A stretch of DNA of 64,000 nt, taken from positions 1 through 64,000 of the forward strand of contig JANJTQ010000175.1 in assembly GCA_024711005.1 (NCBI GenBank), in the 5' to 3' direction. The DNA comes from Opitutaceae bacterium. GTDB taxonomy: Bacteria; Verrucomicrobiota; Verrucomicrobiia; Opitutales; Opitutaceae. Made by a program: the position numbers and the translations under genes. Below, piece by piece: positions 1 to 8,356 of this stretch. The first letter of the stretch is position 1. Every line of letters starts with the position of its first letter. The notes under the pieces were generated by a model that worked only from the letters and a program-made list of their open reading frames with translations, was not told the DNA's origin and did not search any database.

Positions 1-186
1 CCTACTCTCCCGACCTCAACCCCATCGAAATGATGTGGAGCAAGGTGAAGGCCCTTCTTCGCAAAGCTCAGGCACGCACCCATCCCGATCTGCTCGCCGC
101 CATCGCCTCCGCTTTGAACGCCATCACTCCCAGCGACGCCCACGGTTGGTTTGCCCACTGTGGCTATAGTTTTATTTAAAATGCTC
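1..186 (+). mobile_element. right end of an IS630-family insertion sequence
   Basis: The left edge of the window lies inside the element. The visible part is the end of the transposase gene plus a terminal sequence ending in ATTTAAAATGCTC at 186, followed by TA at 187-188, the usual IS630/mariner target dinucleotide. The reverse complement of this end begins GAGCATTTTAAATAAAACT. A closely similar end is found on the short non-coding elements at 49766-49899 and 54282-54370. The left end of the IS is outside the window. Confidence 0.75.
3..179 (+). CDS. IS630-family transposase, C-terminal part (5' end outside window)
   Basis: Fifty-eight codons are open from the window edge to TAA. The peptide starts YSPDLNPIEMMWSKVK, the signature around the last catalytic acid of the DDE_3 endonuclease domain of IS630/Tc1-mariner transposases (the E of NPIE). 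It cuts and joins DNA at element ends. The stop codon lies inside the terminal repeat of the element, which is common in this family. Whether the element is complete and active cannot be judged, because the two other catalytic acids are upstream of the window. Confidence 0.85.
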   Translation, partial: YSPDLNPIEMMWSKVKALLRKAQARTHPDLLAAIASALNAITPSDAHGWFAHCGYSFI

Positions 187-398
187 TAAAACTTTCAGTA
201 TCGATTCGTCGCTAATCGGTTCGGGGAAAGGACGAAAGTTGGCCCGCGCGCCGAGATTCGGTCTTGCATACATCACGGAGGCGGCCGATCCGAAGGGGAT
301 TGGCTGTGTGCTGCAGGGGCGTTCGCAACCACCGGAATGGCCGGATTGCTCGGACAAGCGCCGCCTGCAACACCCTGCCTCCAGACCGAGCCCGTTAA

Positions 399-1535
399 TC
401 ACGACATTTTTAACCGCGTCACCGCCGCGAGAAACCACTCCAGCGCGTACCATGACAACTGCCCCGACGGTCCGCGCGGATTGAAATCGCACGCGTGCGT
501 CGCCCACGGCAGCGACACCAATGCATTCGGCACGTCCAACTCATCGAGCTTGGCATGCAGACGCTCGCTCTGCTTGTGCCACACCATCGGATCCTGCAGG
601 CCGTGCACCAGCAGCGTGGGCACCGCGTTGTCCTTGGTCGCAATCAAATAGGCTGACGCCGTGCGATACGCCTCCGCCGCTTCCTCCGGCGCCCCGCCCA
701 GATACTGACGCAAAAGCTTCACCGCGTTCAGAATGTCGTCCTCCCGCGAAAATCCCCACGCGAACACCTGGTCGTGCGGACCATAAAACGACACCGCTCC
801 GCGCACCGCCGTATCTGATCTTCCATACGCGACCACCGTCGCCAGCTGCCCGCCCGCCGACCGTCCCATCAGCACCAGCCGGGTCGGGTCGATGCCGAGC
901 TCCGTCGCGTGGGTTTTGAAATGGGCGATCGCAGCCGCAATGTCGTCCGCCTGCGCCGGCCACACCGTCTCCGGAGCCAGCCGATAACTCACCGCCGCCA
1001 CCGCATAGCCACGCCGGGCGAGGTGATGATTGACCGCCGGCAGTTGCGTGCGATCGCCACTGTCCCAACCGCCTCCGTGAATCATCACCACACAGGGCGC
1101 GGGCGTCGTGCGTCCCACCGCGCGATAAAAATCCATCGCCAACCCGTTCGTCACCCTCCTCGTTTCCACCGGCACCGGCGCATACCCGCGCGCCACCAGG
1201 CCGCCCAAGGTGAAGGGCGCGCACCGCATCTCCACCTTGCCAAACGCAGCCGTCAGCTTCTTGGGCAACCCGCGCCCGATCCACGCCGCCTGCGCGACCG
1301 GACGCAACAGCGACACCGTCGCCACCGCGCACGCGGTCACGATCACTCCTCGCCATTCACCGCCCCACACCCATCCGCAACCGCCGACCGCCAGCGGGAG
1401 CACAACCAAAAAGTGCCCGAACTCCCCCACCAGAATGGCGGTCCGCCACAGCCACAAGGTCGGCGCGCGCAACCACGTCAGCGAGGCGGCCCCCACCAAC
1501 GCCAAAGCGAGCGATAACAACATCCAGCGCACCAT
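399..1535 (-). CDS. membrane-anchored alpha/beta hydrolase (esterase/lipase-like)
   Basis: 378 residues. The first 80 are hydrophobic with two or three probable membrane segments, followed by an alpha/beta hydrolase domain. HGGGW at about residues 153-157 is the oxyanion-hole motif of the hormone-sensitive-lipase/BD-FAE type, and GRSAG at 224-228 is the nucleophile elbow (Ser226). A C-terminal HGLQDP and ATHACDF supply a plausible Asp and His. The ATG at 1535 was chosen because AGGA lies just upstream; ATG 1562 and TTG 1574 are possible but lack a clear ribosome site. Substrate unknown; an acyl or acetyl ester is likely. It faces the RsuA gene divergently. Confidence 0.8.
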   Translation of the reverse strand: MVRWMLLSLALALVGAASLTWLRAPTLWLWRTAILVGEFGHFLVVLPLAVGGCGWVWGGEWRGVIVTACAVATVSLLRPVAQAAWIGRGLPKKLTAAFGKVEMRCAPFTLGGLVARGYAPVPVETRRVTNGLAMDFYRAVGRTTPAPCVVMIHGGGWDSGDRTQLPAVNHHLARRGYAVAAVSYRLAPETVWPAQADDIAAAIAHFKTHATELGIDPTRLVLMGRSAGGQLATVVAYGRSDTAVRGAVSFYGPHDQVFAWGFSREDDILNAVKLLRQYLGGAPEEAAEAYRTASAYLIATKDNAVPTLLVHGLQDPMVWHKQSERLHAKLDELDVPNALVSLPWATHACDFNPRGPSGQLSWYALEWFLAAVTRLKMS

Positions 1536-1733
1536 GGTCCTGTTACTACGCCCGGAAACCATCGATGGGTGCAAAGTGTTTCCTCAACGTGCAACCACGC
1601 CCTCCTGCCGGCCAACAGAAGACCTCCACCCGCGCACGGTGCTCGCCCGCACGCCCTTACTACAACATGCCGCGGCGTCCCCTTTTCCCAAAGCTCGCAA
1701 CCGCCCGTTCCTCCTTCTTGGCTTTCGGCCAAC

Positions 1734-2429
1734 ATGCGCCGTCTCGACCAGCTCCTCGCCAACCTCGGTTACTGCTCCCGCCGCGAGGCGCGCGACTTTC
1801 TCAAAAAACACGCCGTCAGCGTGCGCGGTGTCGCTGTCCGCGATCCCTCATCCAAAGCCTCGGCCGCCGATGTGCGCATCGACGGCGAACCGCTCGATCA
1901 TCCCGACGGCCTTCTGCTTCTGCTCAACAAACCGCTCGGGCTCGTCTGCTCCCACGACGAACGCGAAGGCCCGCGCGTCTACGATCTGCTCCCCGAACGC
2001 TGGCGCGCCCGCAACCCCCAGGTCACCAGCATCGGCCGCCTCGACAAGGACACCTCCGGACTGATCCTCCTCACCGACCAGACCGAACTCGTCCACAAAT
2101 ACACCTCGCCCAAGCACAAGGTCCCGAAGCTCTACCGCGCCACCACCGACCGCGATCTCACCCCCGACCTTATCCCGCTCTTCGCCGCCGGCACGCTGCT
2201 CTTGGAGGGAGAGAAAGCGCCCTGTGCGCCGGCGGAGTTACGCCTCTTCGCGGACGCCCCACGCACCGCCGAACTCGTGCTCACCGAGGGCAAGTACCAC
2301 CAGGTCCGCCGCATGTTCGCCGCCACCGGAACGACCGTGTTGACCCTGCACCGAGTGCAATTCGGCCAGCTGACCCTCGGAGATCTTCAGCCCGGCGAAT
2401 TCCGCGTCATCAACGAATCCGAGATTTAA
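1734..2429 (+). CDS. rsuA: 16S rRNA pseudouridine synthase, RsuA/RluB family
   Basis: 231 residues, the usual size. Residues 1-50 form an S4 RNA-binding domain (MRRLDQLLANLGYCSRREA). The catalytic motif GRLDKDTSGL contains the Asp that attacks the target uridine, and the C-terminal KYHQVRRMFAATG is the conserved RsuA/RluB/RluE signature. The enzyme isomerises one uridine of ribosomal RNA during subunit assembly. Upstream in-frame codons back to 1569 look non-coding, so the ATG just before the S4 domain was taken. RsuA (16S U516) is favoured over RluB or RluE by length, but the exact target is inferred. Confidence 0.85.
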   Translation: MRRLDQLLANLGYCSRREARDFLKKHAVSVRGVAVRDPSSKASAADVRIDGEPLDHPDGLLLLLNKPLGLVCSHDEREGPRVYDLLPERWRARNPQVTSIGRLDKDTSGLILLTDQTELVHKYTSPKHKVPKLYRATTDRDLTPDLIPLFAAGTLLLEGEKAPCAPAELRLFADAPRTAELVLTEGKYHQVRRMFAATGTTVLTLHRVQFGQLTLGDLQPGEFRVINESEI

Positions 2430-2439
2430 AAATCAATTC

Positions 2440-2540
2440 TTAACGCAAAGACGCCAAGGCCGATCACCAGACGCCACGGAAACCACGGCCCCTTCATTTC
2501 GGGTCCTTGCACTCTTCGCGTCTTTGCGCCTTTGCGCTAA
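2440..2540. repeat. inverted repeat of the 'cgcaaagacgc' type
   Basis: TTAACGCAAAGACGC at 2440-2454 is mirrored by GCGTCTTTGCG at 2518-2528, followed by CCTTTGCGCTAA. The arms are about 63 bases apart. It lies between rsuA and the TonB receptor gene and could act as a terminator-like hairpin or be a dispersed palindrome; no poly-T tract follows. Confidence 0.5.
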
Positions 2541-2559
2541 AAATCCGTCTCCCCTCCGC

Positions 2560-4644
2560 ATGAAGCGCACCACCCTCGTTTTCCTCCTGCCCACCATCGT
2601 GATGGGGAGCGTGGGCGATCCGTCCACTCCCCCCACCGTCCTCCCGCCCCTCGTCGTGACCGCCTCACGCAGCGCGCAAAGGGCCGAGACCGTGCCCGTC
2701 ACCGTCACCGTTTTCACCGCCGACGATCTGCGCGCATCACCTTCGCTCGCGATCGACGACACGCTTCGCTCCGCGCCCGCCTTTTCGCTTTTCCGCCGCA
2801 CCGGCAGCCTCACCGCCAATCCCACCGCGCAAGGGGTTTCACTCCGCGGACTCGGTCCCAGCGGCGCCAGCCGTTCGCTCGTTCTCCTCGACGGCGTCCC
2901 GCTCAACGATCCGTTCGGCGGCTGGGTTGCGTGGACCAAGCTTCCCAAGCTTTCGCTCTCTTCCGCCGAAATCGTGCGCGGAGGCGGCTCCGGCGCGTGG
3001 GGCAACTCCGCCCTCGGCGGCACCGTGCAACTCCTCACCCGTCCGCCCGCCGGCAACCGGGCCGCGGTCGAGGCCTTCATCGGCGATTTCGACACGCGCG
3101 GCGCCGAGATTGCCGTCACCCGCACCTCCGCCAACGACCGCCACAGCATAACCGTGGACACCGCCGCCTTCGCGACCGACGGCGTTCACCTCCTGCGCAA
3201 CCCCGGCTCCATCGACCGCCCCGCCGACCTGGATTATCAGCGCGCCCAGGCCGCCTTTCGTAGTTCGATTACGAATACCGTCGATCTCACGGTCACCACG
3301 CGCATCTATGCCGAGGAACGCGGCAACGGCACTCCGCTTCAGCGCAACGCCTCCGACGAAACCTTTCTCTCCGTTGCACTCGCCGACTCGGGCAGCTCCG
3401 ACGTAGGCCGCGAGCTCTCTCGCGCTCCGTCCGACTTCGCTTGGTCCGCGATCATTTACGTCCAGGACCAATCCTTCTCGTCCTTCTTCAGCGCCGTCGA
3501 TCCCACCCGCACCAGCGAAACCCCCGCCCTTGACCAATACGACGTCCCCGCCACCGCGGCCGGCGCCGCCTTTACCGCCACCTGGGGCGACTTCAACGAC
3601 GACGCCATCACCACGCTCGGTCTGGATGCCCGCCACGTGCGCGGCGAAACCCGCGAAGCCTACTTCTGGAACGGTGCCCAATTCGTCAACGACCGCCGCG
3701 CCGGCGGCGAACAACTCTTCGTCGGCCTCTTCGCCCGTCACGACCGCGCACTCACGTCCACCCTCCGCGCCTCTGCGGGCGCACGTGTGGATTATTGGCA
3801 GACCACCGACGGTTTCCGCCGCGAACGCAACACGATCACCGACACCGTCACGCTCGACGAGCGTTATACCGATGCCGACGACATCGAGTTCAATCCCCAC
3901 CTCGGCCTCGTCTGGCAACCCACCTCATCGGTCCGCGCCCGCGCCTCCGTGTACCAGGCCTTCCGCGTTCCCACGCTCAACGAATACCACCGTCCCTTTC
4001 GCGTCGGACCCGTCACGACCAACGCCAACCCGGCGCTCTCGCCTGAAGCCCTCACTGGTTACGAAGTCGGACTGGACCTCGGCCGCGTCGATGCGCTCGT
4101 CGGCGCGTCGTTGACCGCCTTCGTGAACGAATTCGAAGACGCCGTCACCAATGTCACGCTCGTCCCCGGCGTTCTCCGCGAACGGCGCAACCTCGATCGC
4201 ATCCGCGTGCAAGGCATCGAGGCGTCCGCCCACGCCCGTCCGCATGCGTCGCTCCACCTGGAGGCCGCCTACCTCTTCACCGACGCCCGGGTGACCGATC
4301 CCGGCCCGGAAGCTCCCGCCGGTCTCGATGGCAAACGCCTCGCGCAAGTTCCGCGTCACACCGTCACGGCATCCGCGACCTGGAATGCGCCCGCCGCGTT
4401 CCAATTCACCGCCCGCGTACGCTGGTTCTCCGCGCAGTTTGAGGATGACGAAAACACCCTCCGCCTCGCCCCGGCGGCGACGGTTGACCTCGGAGTCTCG
4501 CGACGTTTCGGCCGCCGTTGGGAAGCGTTCGTCGCCGTCGAAAATCTCTTCGACGCCGAAGTCGAAACCGGCCGCACCGCCACCGGCGTGGTGAGCATCG
4601 CCCCACCCCGCTGGTCCCGCGCCGGTGTGCGTTATGACTGGTGA
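2560..4644 (+). CDS. TonB-dependent outer-membrane receptor
   Basis: 694 residues. A signal peptide (MKRTTLVFLLPTIVMGSV) is followed by a plug domain at about residues 35-150: PPLVVTASR near the N-terminus, then QGVSLRGLGPSGASRSLVLL and GSGAWGNSALGGTVQLLT. The rest is a beta-barrel ending in the aromatic residue W (GVRYDW), as expected for outer-membrane insertion. It takes up a ligand across the outer membrane using TonB energy. The ligand is not evident; vitamin B12/siderophore (BtuB/FepA-like) is the general class. The ATG at 2560 begins the signal peptide. No transport partners lie next to it. Confidence 0.85.
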   Translation: MKRTTLVFLLPTIVMGSVGDPSTPPTVLPPLVVTASRSAQRAETVPVTVTVFTADDLRASPSLAIDDTLRSAPAFSLFRRTGSLTANPTAQGVSLRGLGPSGASRSLVLLDGVPLNDPFGGWVAWTKLPKLSLSSAEIVRGGGSGAWGNSALGGTVQLLTRPPAGNRAAVEAFIGDFDTRGAEIAVTRTSANDRHSITVDTAAFATDGVHLLRNPGSIDRPADLDYQRAQAAFRSSITNTVDLTVTTRIYAEERGNGTPLQRNASDETFLSVALADSGSSDVGRELSRAPSDFAWSAIIYVQDQSFSSFFSAVDPTRTSETPALDQYDVPATAAGAAFTATWGDFNDDAITTLGLDARHVRGETREAYFWNGAQFVNDRRAGGEQLFVGLFARHDRALTSTLRASAGARVDYWQTTDGFRRERNTITDTVTLDERYTDADDIEFNPHLGLVWQPTSSVRARASVYQAFRVPTLNEYHRPFRVGPVTTNANPALSPEALTGYEVGLDLGRVDALVGASLTAFVNEFEDAVTNVTLVPGVLRERRNLDRIRVQGIEASAHARPHASLHLEAAYLFTDARVTDPGPEAPAGLDGKRLAQVPRHTVTASATWNAPAAFQFTARVRWFSAQFEDDENTLRLAPAATVDLGVSRRFGRRWEAFVAVENLFDAEVETGRTATGVVSIAPPRWSRAGVRYDW

Positions 4645-4660
4645 GTTTGAACGCGCTCCC

Positions 4661-4740
4661 ATGGCCACCCATTTCACCCGCTACGTCGCCCTCGGCGACA
4701 GCTCCACCGAGGGGATCGGCGATCCCGACGGAGCGGGCGC
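4661..4740 (+). pseudogene. 5' remnant of an SGNH/GDSL hydrolase
   Basis: From the ATG at 4661 the reading frame gives MATHFTRYVALGDSSTEGIG and then DPDGAG, the typical start of GDSL/SGNH esterases: block I GDSxTEG with the nucleophile Ser. After about 27 codons the similarity stops and a palindromic repeat (family B, from 4757) begins. The remaining protein of about 200 residues is absent from the window. This is therefore a truncated gene whose break lies at or beside a repeat. Confidence 0.7.
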
Positions 4741-4756
4741 TCTGTTAAGTCTGCAC

Positions 4757-4855
4757 CCGGCGTCCGATAGAGACCCGACGACCTCGTCGGGTCGGTTGGG
4801 AGAGCGCGCCGATCAAGTCCGACGAGATCGTCGGGCCTCCAAGCCAAGCCCCGTC
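4757..4855. repeat. palindromic repeat family B, copy 1
   Basis: Two hairpins in tandem: GACCCGACGACCTCGTCGGG with its last TC (4772-4793, 10-bp arms) and a second imperfect one at 4817-4837. The spacer is GTTGGGAGAGCGCGCCGATC. The same roughly 100-bp unit occurs inverted at 28569-28680. It directly follows the broken SGNH hydrolase gene. Confidence 0.75.
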
Positions 4856-4875
4856 CGAACCTAACGGAGTCGTGG

Positions 4876-5607
4876 CTACTCCACCCGCATCCACATTGCC
4901 GCGGCCATCGCCGCCATGCCGAGATCCTCCGTCAGTGCGACAGTCGACAGCGGCACCTTCAACACCGTGCCCATGCAGGCACAGTTTATATCAAAACCTT
5001 TCCTTAACGCCCGGACCACACCCAGCGCGCCAAAAACCATCACGACCACCGTCAGTCCATAAAGGGCGGGCAAACGCTGTTGCGTCAGGTAGCCGAGCCC
5101 CAGCCCGAGCTCGATCAACGGATACACATACGCGTAACCCGGCGATCGCTTTGCCAGCAGGTCATACATCCGAAATCCGTCGGAAAACCCGCGAAGATCG
5201 AAGAACTTGAACATCGCGAAGACCACGAGGAAGACACCCATGAAGTCGTGCATCCATGCCATTCCCTCCCATGGGCCGGCGTACGCGACTTGTTTGGCGG
5301 TGGCCGCCGCCATGGCCGAACCGATGACAATCAGCAGCGGCAGATAATTGGTCCATCGTCTGCCCCGACCCGGCTCTCGCTTCATTCCCTGGTCATCGGC
5401 CTTTCCCGCGGCGGCGCCCATCCCGCCCGCTTCGTTTACGAACTCGGTCGGGTTGCGCTGGAAGCGTTGCCGACATCGCTCGCTGCAGAAGTGATAGGTC
5501 CGGCCTGCATGCTCCAGTGTCGGCGCACCAGATGGTTCCACCGACATCCCGCAAACCGGATCGATCACCATTCCAGGGCCCGGCTCATCCTGTCGCGTCG
5601 TCTTCAT
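4876..5607 (-). CDS. YHS-domain / MauE-DoxX-like membrane protein
   Basis: 243 residues. Residues about 14-60 form a YHS metal-binding domain (VIDPVCGMSVEP, then YHFCSERCRQRFQ), known from copper and heavy-metal proteins. After a linker there are four predicted membrane segments of the MauE/DoxX type and a cytoplasm- or periplasm-facing DINCACMGT motif. MauE-like proteins are associated with redox or disulfide handling; the YHS part suggests metal. The ATG lies three bases beyond the stop of the PRC-barrel gene upstream, so the two are probably co-transcribed. Exact role unknown. Confidence 0.7.
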   Translation of the reverse strand: MKTTRQDEPGPGMVIDPVCGMSVEPSGAPTLEHAGRTYHFCSERCRQRFQRNPTEFVNEAGGMGAAAGKADDQGMKREPGRGRRWTNYLPLLIVIGSAMAAATAKQVAYAGPWEGMAWMHDFMGVFLVVFAMFKFFDLRGFSDGFRMYDLLAKRSPGYAYVYPLIELGLGLGYLTQQRLPALYGLTVVVMVFGALGVVRALRKGFDINCACMGTVLKVPLSTVALTEDLGMAAMAAAMWMRVE

Positions 5608-5610
5608 CGT

Positions 5611-6357
5611 CTACCGATGGTGCCCTGCGGCGACTTCGGGCGCTTCTTTGACCTGCTGGCGCGTGAGATCGACCGCCAGCGTGTGATCGGCCCAACGCAC
5701 TTCACGCACGTGCTCCGGTGACATCGCGACGTTTCCGCCCGGCCACCAGTTCGTGGTATCCACCACGATCTCGGCGATCGTCCAGCGCGAATCGTCCACC
5801 TGCACATCCTCCACGTGTCCAATCTCGCCGTCCGTCGCGCCAATGCCATAGCCGCGGAGCTCGCGCGCGCTGCGCAAATGGGGATTGCCCTCGGGCACCG
5901 GTTCACGGGCGGGCAACGGCGTCAGTTGCTCATGCTCTCCCCTTTGAACGGGCGGAGGTCGCATGGTCCATAGCCCGGATGGCACGGTGCCCGGCATCAC
6001 TCCGGCCCCGAACTCGCCTCCCAGTCCGGCGTCGCCCCAATAGGTCGGCCAGGCGTAATAACCGCGCAGACGCTCCTCCTCGAAACGGGACACGGGCAGA
6101 TTGGTGGATACGTCGGGGCTGTCTTTGACTTGCTGCCGCTTGAGCCCGACCACCACGCTGCGGTGGTCCCAATCGATGCCCCGGAAGCTCTCGGGAGAAA
6201 GCAGCACCCGCTCGCGATTGAACCACGTCCCCGTGTTCACGACGAAGTAGCGAACCGTCCATGAGGCGTCATCGAACAGGATGTCGTCCACCTCGCCGAT
6301 CGCACCGTCGGTCGCCTGAATCTTAAGTCCCTCGATAGTTTTGGCGTCTATTAACAT
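5611..6357 (-). CDS. protein with two PRC-barrel domains
   Basis: 248 residues with no signal peptide. Two PRC-barrel modules are visible: residues about 1-85 (KIQATDGAIGEVDDILFDD, TWFNRERVLLSPES) and about 165-245 (GATDGEIGHVEDVQVDD, GGNVAMSPEHV). The two modules are recognisably duplicates. PRC-barrels are small beta-barrel scaffolds found in photosynthetic reaction centre H subunits and RimM; free-standing double copies are common in soil bacteria and their role is unclear, perhaps stress-related. The gene is followed three bases later by the YHS/MauE gene. Confidence 0.75.
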   Translation of the reverse strand: MLIDAKTIEGLKIQATDGAIGEVDDILFDDASWTVRYFVVNTGTWFNRERVLLSPESFRGIDWDHRSVVVGLKRQQVKDSPDVSTNLPVSRFEEERLRGYYAWPTYWGDAGLGGEFGAGVMPGTVPSGLWTMRPPPVQRGEHEQLTPLPAREPVPEGNPHLRSARELRGYGIGATDGEIGHVEDVQVDDSRWTIAEIVVDTTNWWPGGNVAMSPEHVREVRWADHTLAVDLTRQQVKEAPEVAAGHHR

Positions 6358-6362
6358 CTGTG

Positions 6363-6372
6363 ATTCCTCCGG
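6363..6372 (-). promoter_or_regulatory. strong ribosome binding site of the PRC-barrel gene
   Basis: On the minus strand CCGGAGGAATCACAG precedes the ATG at 6357. GGAGGA ends about eight bases before the start codon and fixes this start. Confidence 0.65.
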
Positions 6373-6629
6373 TTATGGGTTTGAAGCGGGTGGCCCGGCG
6401 GTTCGCCTGAACGGCCATCCTGAAGCCCAACGCTCGCCCATGATCCGTCCCTTCGCCATCGGATGAATTACTCGCTCCGGACTGGGAGTTCGCCCGGCTC
6501 GCACCCAGGAAAAACCCTTCGTCAAACACGGCGCCTGAATCCGGCCGACCAGGGTATGATCGGACCACGGACACGGTCGTCCGCTTGCGAAAGCGCCGCA
6601 TGCCCGTCACGGTGCGCGTCGTCCTTCCC

Positions 6630-7130
6630 ATGAAACATCTTCTCATCCTCACCGCCTTCCTCGCCATGTTCTCCTTCACTTCCGCCGAGCCTCTCAAAGT
6701 CGGCGATCCCGCCCCGCAGGTCACCGCAACGACCGAAACCGGCACCGAACTCGCCTTCTCCGACGCGTACGCAAAAAGTCCCTACACGTTGGTTTTCTTT
6801 TATCCGAAGGCGTTCACCGGCGGCTGCACCGCACAGAGCTGCTCCTTGCGCGACGGCTACGAGGAACTCACGCGAAAGGGCGTCTCCATCATCGGCGTGA
6901 GCACCGACAGCGTCGAAACCCAGAGGAGGTTTAAAGAGGAACATCGCCTGCCCTACACGCTCATCGCCGACACCGACAAAAAGGTCGTGAAGGCGTTTGG
7001 TCAAAACAGCCTGATGTTCGCCAGTCGCCAAGCCTACCTCATCAAGGACGGAAAAATCGTCTACGCCGACCTCAAGGGTTCCACGAAACAGCAGGCGGAC
7101 GATATCCTGAAGTTTTTGGAAACGAAGTAA
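6630..7130 (+). CDS. exported peroxiredoxin, BCP/AhpC-TSA type
   Basis: 166 residues. The signal peptide MKHLLILTAFLAMFSFTSAE is followed by a thioredoxin-fold peroxiredoxin. FFYPKAFTGGCTAQSCSLRD contains the peroxidatic Cys and a second Cys five residues later, the arrangement of BCP/PrxQ enzymes that form an intramolecular disulfide. It reduces hydroperoxides, here presumably in the periplasm. The ATG at 6630 starts the signal peptide; the in-frame ATG at 6585 would hide it behind 15 basic residues. Confidence 0.85.
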   Translation: MKHLLILTAFLAMFSFTSAEPLKVGDPAPQVTATTETGTELAFSDAYAKSPYTLVFFYPKAFTGGCTAQSCSLRDGYEELTRKGVSIIGVSTDSVETQRRFKEEHRLPYTLIADTDKKVVKAFGQNSLMFASRQAYLIKDGKIVYADLKGSTKQQADDILKFLETK

Positions 7131-7262
7131 GCGCGCATCCAGAGCGCGTACCACTCCGACTGTGCCACTCAGACCGTAGGGGAAGCGCGGAGCGCTTTCT
7201 TTCGGTGACTAAACGACTCCGTCGTTCCGCTACGGGAGGGACGGCGTCATCGAGCCCCTCCC

Positions 7263-8198
7263 TTACAACTCGTCGTCGTGCACCGGGTGAAGCAGGGTGG
7301 CCTCGGGGTCGAGCCGCGCGCGTTCCAGCCAGTCGGCCAGCAAGGGTTCTTTCGCCACCAGGTCCGCCGGCAACGGCGCGGCCAGCAGGTCGATCGCCCG
7401 CAACTCGCCGTCGGCCGCACGCACCAGGTTTTTCGAATGCAGGTCCGCCACCAGCCACGGCCGGTCATCCACAAAATACAGCCGCGGATGATCCCGATGC
7501 GCCCGCAGGAATCGTGACGGGATCGGAATCAACGGTGCCGGCTGCACACCCGAGGTATCCGCGCCTTCCGCCAGTCGTTCGCCCAAGGTCTGTTTCGTGA
7601 CAAGCACTCCTTCGTTTTTCGTCACCCCGATCACTTCCGTCGGCATGCCGCCGAGTCGCAGGATGAGATCGAACTTTTCCAACATCGCCCGATAACTTCC
7701 GTCGGACGCGTCCGCCAGCAACGCGATTTCTTCGCCACGCCTGAATGCAAACGTGCCGCCAATGCAGCCGTTGTCCCGCGGCATGAAAAACTTGTAGATC
7801 GAACAATCCTCCGCCTCGAACGCCGTCGCTTCCACCCCGCTGCTGATCGGCCGCAACCGCGGACCGCACTCGGCCAGCAGGTCTTCGACCCCGTGCGGAA
7901 ACCCAAAGTCCTCCAACGAGATAATCGGCAGGAGCGCACGGAAGGCGCAGGCCGCTTCGCTCAGTTCGTGCCAGAGCGGATCGGCTTCCGCCAGCAGGGC
8001 TATTTCGTCGGCTTCCCAGAGGACGAGGTCATCGTCCGGATCCGTTCCGATGCCGACGCGCGCCGCCGCCGCGCCGAGACGAGCGAGCGCTTCCAGTCTT
8101 CGCCGGTGATCGTGTTGAAGCGCACGTCGCTCTTCGTCGGACGGGAGACGTCCGCCGCTGATGCAGGACGGTTTTCCGGTGAAGAGGTCTGCTTGCAT
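7263..8198 (-). CDS. kinase-fold protein (polyvalent-protein kinase-like)
   Basis: 311 residues. The N-terminal third is helical and acidic (LVLWEADEIALLAEADPLW). The rest looks like a reduced protein-kinase fold: EATAFEAEDCSIYKFF resembles the strand with the ATP-binding Lys, LILRLGGMPTEVIGVTKNEG the hinge region, ADLHSKNLVRAADGELRAI the catalytic loop (usually D-H-x-x-N) and the next Asp (AIDL) the metal-binding Asp. The pattern recalls the Ser/Thr/Tyr kinase found in phage polyvalent proteins. The ATG at 8198 is preferred over upstream in-frame codons, which are Arg-rich and unlikely to be coding. Family assignment is an inference from motifs. Confidence 0.55.
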   Translation of the reverse strand: MQADLFTGKPSCISGGRLPSDEERRALQHDHRRRLEALARLGAAAARVGIGTDPDDDLVLWEADEIALLAEADPLWHELSEAACAFRALLPIISLEDFGFPHGVEDLLAECGPRLRPISSGVEATAFEAEDCSIYKFFMPRDNGCIGGTFAFRRGEEIALLADASDGSYRAMLEKFDLILRLGGMPTEVIGVTKNEGVLVTKQTLGERLAEGADTSGVQPAPLIPIPSRFLRAHRDHPRLYFVDDRPWLVADLHSKNLVRAADGELRAIDLLAAPLPADLVAKEPLLADWLERARLDPEATLLHPVHDDEL

Positions 8199-8356
8199 GG
8201 ATCTGACATGACGGGCGCAAATTCGTGCGCGCCGGACCCGAACGCAACCGGAACTTCCTCCAACTTGCCAACACGTTATTCCCAACGACGCCGACGGATA
8301 ATTATCTCTAAACACTTGCCGCAACTCACCTCCTTCAATCTGGTTGCACCGCTCCC

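Noticed and set aside
172-507. 111-codon frame on the minus strand after the IS630 end
   Set aside because: No family resemblance, overlaps the esterase gene in another frame and the end of the IS; composition fits a chance frame.
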